Of a stretch of 32,847 bases of DNA, positions 1 to 7,342 are shown piece by piece. The notes under the pieces were generated by a model. The model saw only the letters and a program-made list of their open reading frames with translations. It did no database searches and had not been told where the DNA came from. Origin of the DNA: Bacteroides xylanisolvens XB1A (lineage in GTDB: Bacteria; Bacteroidota; Bacteroidia; Bacteroidales; Bacteroidaceae); assembly GCF_000210075.1 (NCBI RefSeq), contig NC_021017.1:2095865-2128711 (forward strand), given 5' to 3'. The stretch's first letter is position 1. Each line of letters begins with the position of its first letter. The translations under genes were made by a program, and so were the position numbers.

Positions 1-36
1 ATAGTAGAGAAGAAAAAAAGATACTGCAAGAATAAA

Positions 37-131
37 TTGTACGACACCCGGGTCTCATGATGCTTGACACCCGGGTGTCAGCATGTTCAACACCCGGGTG
101 TCGGTGTGCATGAGACCCGGGTGTCGTACAA
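37..131. repeat. Four 23-bp-periodic palindromic repeats inside a large inverted repeat
   Basis: CCCGGG occurs at 47-52, 70-75, 93-98 and 116-121, exactly 23 bp apart each time. Each copy sits in a (GA)CACCCGGGTGTC-like palindrome; the second copy is a perfect 16-bp palindrome (65-80). The outer arms 37-59 and 109-131 are perfect 23-nt reverse complements of each other, so the whole block can fold as one long hairpin or as several small ones. It lies 3' of the anti-sigma gene on the minus strand and could act as its transcription end, but no strong T-tract follows it. No gene is seen in 1-192. Confidence 0.9.
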
Positions 132-192
132 CTTAATACTACCAAATGAAATTAATTTGAAGCCATACGATTAAGTTTGTACTAATACAAAC

Positions 193-1239
193 TTATTTCC
201 GTACAATCCTACTCACCTCTATACGCTGCTTTTCAAACTTCTCATTATTGGTGTTGCGGTTACTAACCTCTTTACAGCGAATAGGTGCACTCATTTCAAG
301 CAAGCGCAAAATCTCATTTAAAGATTCACCTTCAAAAGTCGCTTTATAGGAATACTTTCCTAATTCAGCGTCTTTCAGAATAAATTCCACGTTATAAGTC
401 TGTCCCAAACGCTTGAATACATATTCCAGCGGGTCATCTCTAAAAATGAGTATTCCATCTTTCCATGAGCACCATTTATAAGTATTGGTTTTATTGACGT
501 TATATAAAGAAGTGGCCAGATTATAGTCAATTTTCTCTCCCGGTGAAAGGGAAATCGTCTTTTTCTGGTCAAGAGTGACTGCGACCTTTCCTTTTACTAA
601 CGTCACTGCTGCTACATGATCCGGAGCGTATGCGTTCACATTGAATGCTGTGCCGGTAGCTTCTACAGTCAGTTGTTTGGTTTTTACGATGAAGGGATGC
701 TTTTTATCGGATTCTACTTCAAAATAGGCTTCACCCTGCATCGAAACAACTCTTTGCTTATCATTGAATTGAGTCGGATACTTTAAAGAACTTCCGGCAT
801 TTAGCCAAACCTTAGAACCGTCAGGCAGATTAACTACCGACCAAGTGCCATAAGGAGTGAATAACTCCTGATAAGTCTCTGCAATTTGAGAAGCGGGTTT
901 AAAATAAAGATAAGCAGATAATATCAGTAAAGGAAGAAGTAAGATAGCTGCCACTTGCTGCCAATAGTGTAGGAAGGACAACTTTGGACGAACGGAAACC
1001 GGCTGGTTTTGATGGAGAATCTTCTCCATTACTTTTCTGTGCGCATTGTCCACATCTATCTCTTCCGGATTAAAAGCCGGGTGACTGACTTCCCACACAT
1101 TCTTTTGTGATAGAAAGCTCCTATAGTTTTCGGGAGTAGCCGATATCCAATCATCCAGTACCTTTATTTCTTCTGGTGTAGCCTCTTTCGAGAGATATCT
1201 GGAGATTATAATTTCTATGTCTGAATCTTTATTTATCAT
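193..1239 (-). CDS. FecR-family anti-sigma factor (module 1)
   Basis: Predicted inner-membrane anti-sigma factor of 348 residues that would hold the neighbouring ECF sigma factor and release it when the partner SusC signals. The cytoplasmic N-terminal part (about 1-85) contains the DDWI-ATPEN segment typical of Bacteroidetes FecR proteins. One transmembrane helix lies at about 90-112 (LLLPLLILSAYLYF). The periplasmic FecR domain has the LPDGSKVWLNAGSSLKYP and GEAYFEV motifs, and a C-terminal DUF4974-like region follows (DPLEYVFKRLGQTYNVEF). The start at 1239 (MINKDSD) is preferred over an in-frame ATG at 1290, because the latter lies almost at the sigma stop and adds residues not typical of the family. 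It sits 54 nt downstream of the sigma gene, probably in one operon. Family assignment is secure; the partner is inferred from position. Confidence 0.9.
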   Translation of the reverse strand: MINKDSDIEIIISRYLSKEATPEEIKVLDDWISATPENYRSFLSQKNVWEVSHPAFNPEEIDVDNAHRKVMEKILHQNQPVSVRPKLSFLHYWQQVAAILLLPLLILSAYLYFKPASQIAETYQELFTPYGTWSVVNLPDGSKVWLNAGSSLKYPTQFNDKQRVVSMQGEAYFEVESDKKHPFIVKTKQLTVEATGTAFNVNAYAPDHVAAVTLVKGKVAVTLDQKKTISLSPGEKIDYNLATSLYNVNKTNTYKWCSWKDGILIFRDDPLEYVFKRLGQTYNVEFILKDAELGKYSYKATFEGESLNEILRLLEMSAPIRCKEVSNRNTNNEKFEKQRIEVSRIVRK

Positions 1240-1293
1240 AATGCATTTTACCTTATATATAATAGACGTTTCAGAAAGAAAATCCCACATTCA

Positions 1294-1881
1294 TTAGTGG
1301 AAAAGAAATAAAAAAAGTAGTAAATAAAAATCTTTTAATAAGATGCGGAGCTGCTTCAATGCTTTGCTGATACGTACTTCTACCGTTCTGACAGAGATAT
1401 TCAGGTGATTGGCTATTTCCTGATATTTAATATTTTCTAATCGGCTCATCTCGAACACTTCTCTTTCTTGAGGAGGTAATTGTTCCAATGCATTTTTAAG
1501 TTGCCGGCATAAATCAGAATACAGTATGTAGTTTTCTGTCGTATCTATATCTATAGAATCCGATTTAAGTTCGTAAGCAATGTGTTCATCTATAATCCTG
1601 CGATGGCGTAATTCGTCCAGACAGTAATTCCTGACCGCTTTCAGTAAATATGATTTTAGTGAGTTCTCAATTACCAATGATTTCCGGTCATTCCATAGTT
1701 TGAGAAAGATATTTTGCACAATATCTTCACAGGTAGATTTCTCCGGAATGTAAGTACCGCCAAACAATACCAAATCTTTATAATAAGCATGGAATAGTCG
1801 GGTAAAAGCCTGTTTATCATCCTGTTTTAGTGCTATTACCAGAAAACGGTCGTCGGAAGTCTGTTGTTGGATATTCGGCAT
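1294..1881 (-). CDS. ECF RNA polymerase sigma factor (module 1)
   Basis: A 195-residue sigma-70 family ECF factor. Region 2 includes AFTRLFHAYYKDLVLFG and CEDIVQNIFLKLWNDR, followed by YLLKAVRNYCLDELR. Region 4 includes LPPQEREVFEMSRLENIKYQEIANHLNISVRTVE in consecutive parts, a standard helix-turn-helix. Length fits the family. It is transcribed away from susC1, with its anti-sigma gene directly downstream. By analogy with characterised Bacteroides loci, it should activate the divergent susC1 operon when released. The C-terminus ends in a strongly hydrophobic tail (FYLLLFLFLFH) beyond region 4. No convincing TAnnTTTG promoter was found upstream. Confidence 0.93.
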   Translation of the reverse strand: MPNIQQQTSDDRFLVIALKQDDKQAFTRLFHAYYKDLVLFGGTYIPEKSTCEDIVQNIFLKLWNDRKSLVIENSLKSYLLKAVRNYCLDELRHRRIIDEHIAYELKSDSIDIDTTENYILYSDLCRQLKNALEQLPPQEREVFEMSRLENIKYQEIANHLNISVRTVEVRISKALKQLRILLKDFYLLLFLFLFH

Positions 1882-1990
1882 AGTATTGTACTAAAGGTTC
1901 TATTGTCGGGGGTAAAAATAGAAAGATTATTTGGGATAAACGATAGTTTGAAGAAAAAATAATGCAGATGAAAAAATAATGCGATATCCA

Positions 1991-2021
1991 ATGTGGCTTT
2001 TATTTTTAGAAACGTCTTATT
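1991..2021 (+). promoter_or_regulatory. 31-bp element shared with the GH42 upstream region (copy 1)
   Basis: ATGTGG (1991-1996), seven pyrimidine-rich bases, then TTTTAGAAACGTCTTATT (2004-2021). The same arrangement with the same spacing occurs at 31428-31458, with 26 of 31 positions identical. Both copies are in 5' intergenic DNA on the coding strand. A shared regulator-binding site or promoter element is inferred. Confidence 0.55.
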
Positions 2022-2048
2022 GATAGAAACGAGAGAAAAACACATTTA

Positions 2049-2056
2049 TTAACCTT
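2049..2056 (+). promoter_or_regulatory. TTAACCTT leader motif of susC1
   Basis: TTAACCTT is also present upstream of susC2 at 22975-22982. In both places an ATG of a very short reading frame follows after 15 or 14 nt, and an antisense terminator hairpin lies 62 or 76 nt further on. ECF sigma factors commonly recognise an AAC-containing -35 box, so this may be the ECF -35 element. Alternatively it belongs to a short translated leader. Inference only. Confidence 0.35.
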
Positions 2057-2111
2057 TAAATAATACAAGCCATGAGAAAGACATAATCAGTGAATTCAGC
2101 TTCCGACAACT

Positions 2112-2188
2112 GATAAAAAAAGGAAGGTCTGACTCACCTTCCTTTCCAAAGATTCAGTTATTCGTTAATCAACTTATTTGTAGAACCA
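2112..2188 (-). ncRNA. Candidate DonS-like antisense sRNA in the susC1 leader
   Basis: On the minus strand, TTG (2224-2222), a 20-nt spacer and CATGTTTG (2201-2194; one mismatch to TAnnTTTG) form a plausible Bacteroides promoter. Transcription would start near 2188 and end at the intrinsic terminator at 2115-2145, giving an RNA of about 75 nt antisense to the susC1 leader. DonS of B. fragilis is a known cis-antisense repressor of a PUL with this layout, and relatives are associated with PULs controlled by ECF sigma/anti-sigma pairs. The ends are estimates. Confidence 0.5.
2115..2145 (-). terminator. Intrinsic terminator on the minus strand in the susC1 leader
   Basis: Perfect 10-bp stem (2119-2128 with 2136-2145, AAAGGAAGGT/ACCTTCCTTT) and a 7-nt loop. 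On the minus strand it runs into seven T (2121-2115). Read on the plus strand there is no T-tract, so it is oriented to end an antisense transcript and not the susC1 mRNA. Confidence 0.75.
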
Positions 2189-2208
2189 ATAACCAAACAT
2201 GTAAAGGT

Positions 2209-5200
2209 ATGAAACTTATTTCAATTAGAAAAATGAAAAAGAGAATTAATGTACCTGCGAATGTAAAAATGGGGAGAATCTGTGCTATATGGTTGTTTTG
2301 TATAGCTTTGCAAGCTATCAGTATACCTATCCTGGCACAATCCGCCAAAATTACATTGCGACTGAAAAATGTGACTGTAGAGGAGGTCTTGACTAGTATC
2401 GAAAATCAGACAGAATATCGTTTCTTATACAACAAAGACATTGTTGATGTAAGTCGTATAGTAAGCATTACTGTGAAAAATGAACGGATGACTCTGGTAC
2501 TGGATAAACTTTTTAAAGGCGAAGGAGTATCTTATACGATTGAAAAACGTCAGATTGTATTAAATAAAGTTTCATCGCAATCACAGGATAACAAACAGCC
2601 GGTCAAAGTGACCGGAAAGGTAGTGGACGAATCCGGAGAGGTTCTTCCGGGAGTGACTGTGATGATAGAAGGGGCTACTCAAGGAACCATTACCGGTATA
2701 GATGGCAATTACCAGTTGCAAGTTCCGGAAGGCTCGACACTGAAATTTACTTCAATAGGTTACACTACATATACGCAGAAAATTACCCGACCGATGACGT
2801 TGAATGTGACGATGAAAGAAGATTCGAAACAGTTGGATGAAGTTGTTGTGGTGGGGTATGGAACGACCACCCGTAAGAATCTGACAACTTCCATTGCAAC
2901 GGTAAAAACGGAAAAAATATCGCGAGCCGCAACAAGTAATATGTCACAGATGTTGCTTGGGCGGGCTGCCGGACTGGAAGCTACGTTGACAAGCCCGCAA
3001 CCGGGTGGAGCAGTTGACCTTTCAATTCGTGGGGCAGGTACTCCTATCTTTATAGTGGATGGCGTAATGATGCCTTCCACTTCTTTAGAGGTTGGAAACG
3101 GAAACCAGGTTATGCCCAACTCTATCAATCGTTCGGGATTGGCCGGACTTAATCCTGCCGATATTGAATCTATCGAAGTGTTAAAGGATGCATCTGCCTC
3201 CATTTATGGAATTGGTGCAGCCAATGGTGTCGTATTAATTACTACAAAGAAAGGTACTGAAACTCGTCCCCAAATCACTTATGAAGGAAATTATTCTATC
3301 GTGAAAAACTATCCGTATCTGGAACCTTTGAGTGGGGAAGAATATATGAATGTTGCCAACATTTTCAATAAAGAAAACTATTTATTTACGAACGGTATGT
3401 ATCCTTACGGTGATAAACCTTTTGATAATAAATGGGTACCTCAATTCTCACCTCAACAGATAGCTGCCGCTCAAACAACAGACTGGCTGGATTGTGTATT
3501 AAAGGATGGTAGCATCAATAATCATAATATCACAATTACGGGTGGTTCTAAACTGCTGAAATATTATCTGTCCGGAAATTATTACAAACAGGAAGGTACG
3601 GTAGAAAACTCTGCTATGGAACGTTATGCTCTTCGGACAAACATTTCTTCACAATTGCTTCCATTTCTTAAGTTGACAGCAATTGTCAATGTAAATGAGA
3701 ATGAATATACAAACTCAACTTCCGGTGGCGGAGGTGGTGGAAATGGGTATGATGCCATACAATCGGCTTTGACTTATCCTTCTTATTTACCAATCAGAGG
3801 TGAGGACGGAAAGCCTACCTTATATTCAAATTACCCTAACCCGGCGGAAATGATAAAAGTTAGTGACCGGACTAAAACAAGCGGTTATTATCTAAACTTT
3901 GCTGCCGATGTGGATATAATCAAAGATATGTTGTCCTTCCGTTTGATGTATGGCATTAATAAGGAGAATGCTAATCGTAATCTGTATATTCCTTCTGATA
4001 TATATTTTATGGACATGTATAAATCAAGGGGGCATTTGGGATATGTTGAACGTAGAAACCAAACTATGGAAGGCACATTGACTTTCAAAAAGCAGTTTGG
4101 AGATTTGTTACGTGTCGATGCCGTAGTCGGTATGGGAAGATATACGAACGATTCAAATGGACTTGAACTTGACTACGAACAGATTAACGATCACATTGCA
4201 GCTGATAAGGTGGAAGCTGCGGAAGGCGCTTTCTACCCGACTTCTTTCAGGGCAGCCGATGAACGTCGTTCTCAATTTGCCAGGGCAAGTGTGGATGTGC
4301 TCGACAGATATGTAGTTGCCGCTACTATTCGTCGCGATGGAACGGATAAGTTTTTCCCGGGAAAGAAATATGCCTATTTCCCTTCAGTATCATTGGCCTG
4401 GAAATTATCTAACGAGCCGTTTATGAAGCATATATCATGGATTGACCAGTTGAAGATTCGTGGTAGTTATGGACAGACTGGTAATGATAATCTGGGTAGT
4501 TCGCTTTATGGCACTTTCAGTCTGGCAGCCCAATATATCAAGTTTTCTAACAATTCAGTGACTTATGTACCCTATCTGCTTAGCGGTCCTGATTACCCGA
4601 ATGTTACCTGGGAAAAGACTACCATGAAAAATATAGGTATAGACTTTTCAGTTCTGAAAGATAGAATCTGGGGAAGTTTTGATATGTTCCGCAATGATGT
4701 AACCAACTTGCTGGGATATGACTCTGCCTCTCCGCTTAGTATGACATCTTCCGTTCCGATGAATTATGGGCGTTATGTACGTTACGGATGGGATGCGACT
4801 ATCAACTCACTTAACTTTGAAATCCCCCGTGTGTTTAAGTGGACCTCACAATTGACCTTATCACATCATAATGCCGTTTGGAAAGAACGGATGCCCAACT
4901 ATTATTATGAAGAATATCGAATCCGCAAGAACGAACCGGTGAATGCTTATTATTACTATGAAACGGAAGGCGTTATCAACATAGATAAAAGCAATATGCC
5001 CGAATCGCAGAAATCTTTGCCGGCAGATGCGCAACAGCCCGGTTATCCGATTATTAAGGATGCAAATGGGGATAACAAAATAACGATTGATGATGTAAAG
5101 ATGCGGAATACACTTCCAAAAATTCACATAGGCTTTGGAAATACATTTGTATACAAAGATTTTGATCTGGATGTATTTATGTATGGACAATTCGGACGTA

Positions 5201-5625
5201 CACGCTATAACTATGCATATCGTTGGGCACTTGTCGGAGATGTGTATTACACGAGTCCCAAGAATTCGAACAAATATGTATATACTATCTGGAATTCTCA
5301 AACCAATCAGAATGGAAACCGGCGTGGTATTGCTTCAACAAAGGCTGTCGCTTTGCCTGGTAACGTAGGTTTTGAGGAAGATTATCAGAATGCTTCGTTC
5401 GTACGTGTCAGGAATATCACTTTAGGATATAACCTTTCAGGAAAGAAGCTGGGAAGAGTAGGTGATTATGTGAGTTCTATCAGAGTTTTTGTCGACTGTC
5501 AGAATCCGTTAACTTTTACCAAGTTTGTAGGCGTCGATCCTGAAATAAAGACGGGTGGCGACGGCTCCAAAGCGGAGTATCCGATGACGAGAACATACTC
5601 CTTCGGAGCAAAAATATGTTTCTAA
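2209..5625 (+). CDS. SusC-family TonB-dependent outer-membrane transporter with STN domain (module 1)
   Basis: A 1138-residue outer-membrane barrel that would import oligosaccharides with the adjacent SusD. After a signal peptide ending near PILAQ (about residue 44), an STN domain (about 45-118) is followed by a carboxypeptidase-regulatory-like domain (about 130-205, KVTGKVVDESGEVLPGVTV), the SusC signature DEVVVVGYGTTTRKNLTTS, a plug (LSIRGAGTPIFIVDGV, IESIEVLKDASASIYG) and a long beta-barrel ending in an aromatic residue (KICF). STN domains mark transducers that signal to a FecR/ECF pair, matching the divergent regulators. An acidic loop (DANGDNKITIDD) of the EF-hand-like kind common in SusC proteins is present. 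A glycine-rich stretch (SGGGGGGNG) lies near residue 507. An internal ATG at 2233 is an alternative start. Closely related to the SusC at 23212. Confidence 0.95.
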   Translation: MKLISIRKMKKRINVPANVKMGRICAIWLFCIALQAISIPILAQSAKITLRLKNVTVEEVLTSIENQTEYRFLYNKDIVDVSRIVSITVKNERMTLVLDKLFKGEGVSYTIEKRQIVLNKVSSQSQDNKQPVKVTGKVVDESGEVLPGVTVMIEGATQGTITGIDGNYQLQVPEGSTLKFTSIGYTTYTQKITRPMTLNVTMKEDSKQLDEVVVVGYGTTTRKNLTTSIATVKTEKISRAATSNMSQMLLGRAAGLEATLTSPQPGGAVDLSIRGAGTPIFIVDGVMMPSTSLEVGNGNQVMPNSINRSGLAGLNPADIESIEVLKDASASIYGIGAANGVVLITTKKGTETRPQITYEGNYSIVKNYPYLEPLSGEEYMNVANIFNKENYLFTNGMYPYGDKPFDNKWVPQFSPQQIAAAQTTDWLDCVLKDGSINNHNITITGGSKLLKYYLSGNYYKQEGTVENSAMERYALRTNISSQLLPFLKLTAIVNVNENEYTNSTSGGGGGGNGYDAIQSALTYPSYLPIRGEDGKPTLYSNYPNPAEMIKVSDRTKTSGYYLNFAADVDIIKDMLSFRLMYGINKENANRNLYIPSDIYFMDMYKSRGHLGYVERRNQTMEGTLTFKKQFGDLLRVDAVVGMGRYTNDSNGLELDYEQINDHIAADKVEAAEGAFYPTSFRAADERRSQFARASVDVLDRYVVAATIRRDGTDKFFPGKKYAYFPSVSLAWKLSNEPFMKHISWIDQLKIRGSYGQTGNDNLGSSLYGTFSLAAQYIKFSNNSVTYVPYLLSGPDYPNVTWEKTTMKNIGIDFSVLKDRIWGSFDMFRNDVTNLLGYDSASPLSMTSSVPMNYGRYVRYGWDATINSLNFEIPRVFKWTSQLTLSHHNAVWKERMPNYYYEEYRIRKNEPVNAYYYYETEGVINIDKSNMPESQKSLPADAQQPGYPIIKDANGDNKITIDDVKMRNTLPKIHIGFGNTFVYKDFDLDVFMYGQFGRTRYNYAYRWALVGDVYYTSPKNSNKYVYTIWNSQTNQNGNRRGIASTKAVALPGNVGFEEDYQNASFVRVRNITLGYNLSGKKLGRVGDYVSSIRVFVDCQNPLTFTKFVGVDPEIKTGGDGSKAEYPMTRTYSFGAKICF

Positions 5626-5657
5626 GAAAACCTGTAACGAAAGAAAAGATTGAAAAT

Positions 5658-7301
5658 ATGAACAAGAATAAATTATTTAAGGTGTTTGTCATGATTGCAT
5701 TTATCATGTGTAGTTGTGAGGATAATTTTGATCCGAAGATGTATGGCACGTTGAATGTTTCTAATTATCCGGTGACTGAAGCCGAATACGAATCATTTAT
5801 GATGACCTGCTATATGCCTTTTACGACAACATGGACCTATTGGATCGGTGCCGGAACAAGTGGCAATCAGCACGGTTGGTATATCCCTGCCGGAGGTGTA
5901 CTGAAGTTCTTTGATTATCCGACAGATGAGGTGGCTGTGTGGAATAATGGTTGGGGAGGCGGATATTATTTCCTTTCTAAAGCCGATTTCAGTCAGTGTG
6001 TTTATTACGCAAGCGGTACATTAAGCGATGAAAACCCGAACCACTTTCCGAAAGTAAGTGAGATTTCCTACTTCACCAATGTGATCGGCACACTGGAGAA
6101 GGCTTCTACCGAAGTGGTCTCTGAAGAGCGTAAAAGAGAATTTATTGCTGAAGCCCGTCTTTGTCGTGGATTGATGATGTATTATTTATTGCATGTATAT
6201 GGTCCTGTTCCTTTGATTGTCGATCCGAACGACCTGATTAATCCTTCAAAACTGGAAAATCTGGTACGTCCGACATTGCAGCAAATGACGGAGTGGATTA
6301 TGGCTGATTTTGATTATGCTTATCAGTATATTGCAGATACGCAGCCGGAACAGGGACGTTACAATAAAGACTATGCACGTGTATGCATCATGCGGCATTG
6401 CCTGAATGAAGGCTATTATATGTCCGGTTATTATCAGAAAGCGATTGATATGTATAACGAGTTGAAGGGACGGTATAGTCTTTTCAAGAAAGGGGACAAT
6501 CCTTATATCGAGCAATTTAAAAATGCCAATAACTTTAATTCGGAAGTGATTATGGCTGTCAGCTGTGATGAAACGGCGGATGGTACGAATAAGTCCGGCA
6601 ACTTTAACCCGCTAATGATGCTCGCTACTCCCGATAATGCAGCTCGAGTGGACGATCAGGGAAATCCTACTCCTTTCTATCTGCAAGGGCAGGGATGGGG
6701 GCAAACCTTCAATGTGTCTCCGAAATTTTGGGATACGTATGATCCTTCGGACAAACGTCGTGAAGTGATCCTGACCAAATATTATACGACTGCAGGAACC
6801 TGGATTGACCGGAATACTACTACATGGGACGGGTTTATCATTAATAAATTCCCGGTGGAAACAGCTACGGCTTTTCAGGGGACTGATATACCGTTAGCTC
6901 GTTGGGCAGATGTATTGCTCATGTATGCGGAAGCCGAAGTACGTAAAAACAATGCAGCTCCGTCCGCTGACGCTATTGCTGCGGTCAATGAGGTGCGTAA
7001 GCGTGCCGGACTGGGGGATCTTCCGTCATCGGCAACAGCGAATGTTGAAGCTTTCCTGGATGCTTTACTTACGGAAAGAGGACATGAAATGTTGTATGAA
7101 GGGATGCGTAAAATAGATCTCATCCGTTTTAATCAGTATGCGCAGCGTACAGCGAAGATCAAAGGAGTGGCTCCTACACATCAATATGTGCCTATTCCTA
7201 ATTATGCGGTTCAACAAGCTTCGGAATCTTATGGAAAAGTGTTGGTACAGACATTTGAACGTGAGGGATGGAAAGCGGATCTTGCGGCAGCTCGCAATTA
7301 A
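5658..7301 (+). CDS. SusD-family glycan-binding lipoprotein (module 1)
   Basis: Surface lipoprotein of 547 residues that forms the lid on its SusC partner and binds the glycan. The start at 5658 (MNKNKLFKVFVMIAF) gives a lipoprotein signal with Cys at about 18-20 (IMCSCEDNFDP). An upstream in-frame ATG at 5616 overlaps the susC stop and is less likely. Family signatures include AEARLCRGLMMYYLLHVYGPVPLI, in consecutive parts, near residue 160, then DIPLARWADVLLMYAEAE and a C-terminal RGHEMLYEGMRKIDLIRF. Length is typical. It lies 32 nt after susC1 in the same operon. The SusD at 26585 is a close paralogue, with shared ENFDP and GRYDYAR-like segments. Confidence 0.95.
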   Translation: MNKNKLFKVFVMIAFIMCSCEDNFDPKMYGTLNVSNYPVTEAEYESFMMTCYMPFTTTWTYWIGAGTSGNQHGWYIPAGGVLKFFDYPTDEVAVWNNGWGGGYYFLSKADFSQCVYYASGTLSDENPNHFPKVSEISYFTNVIGTLEKASTEVVSEERKREFIAEARLCRGLMMYYLLHVYGPVPLIVDPNDLINPSKLENLVRPTLQQMTEWIMADFDYAYQYIADTQPEQGRYNKDYARVCIMRHCLNEGYYMSGYYQKAIDMYNELKGRYSLFKKGDNPYIEQFKNANNFNSEVIMAVSCDETADGTNKSGNFNPLMMLATPDNAARVDDQGNPTPFYLQGQGWGQTFNVSPKFWDTYDPSDKRREVILTKYYTTAGTWIDRNTTTWDGFIINKFPVETATAFQGTDIPLARWADVLLMYAEAEVRKNNAAPSADAIAAVNEVRKRAGLGDLPSSATANVEAFLDALLTERGHEMLYEGMRKIDLIRFNQYAQRTAKIKGVAPTHQYVPIPNYAVQQASESYGKVLVQTFEREGWKADLAAARN

Positions 7302-7342
7302 TGTCATCATTCATTATTGTTAAACTAGAGATCTTAAGAAAA

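Larger units (their letters stand above)
1882..2208. other. Divergent sigma/susC1 regulatory intergenic region
   Basis: This 327-bp stretch has no protein gene of normal size. From left to right it holds a 31-bp element shared with the GH42 upstream region (1991-2021), a TTAACCTT motif (2049-2056), a five-codon mini reading frame ATG...TAA at 2072-2086 (MRKT), a hairpin that is an intrinsic terminator on the minus strand (2119-2145), and a candidate antisense promoter (2194-2224, reaching into the start of susC1). No classic TAnnTTTG promoter was seen on the plus strand, which fits ECF-dependent transcription. Confidence 0.7.

Noticed and set aside
37..131. CRISPR array from 23-bp periodic repeats
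   Set aside because: Only four units. The conserved core is about 12 bp and palindromic, the intervening bases are about 10 bp (too short for spacers), and there are no cas genes.
2119..2145. Attenuator or terminator for the susC1 mRNA itself
   Set aside because: The hairpin has no T-tract on the plus strand; the T-tract is on the minus strand side, favouring an antisense transcript.
4861..5301. Minus-strand open frames inside susC1 (also 2760-3203 and 3888-4088)
   Set aside because: They overlap a well-supported gene, show no family motif and have compositions typical of reverse-strand shadows.
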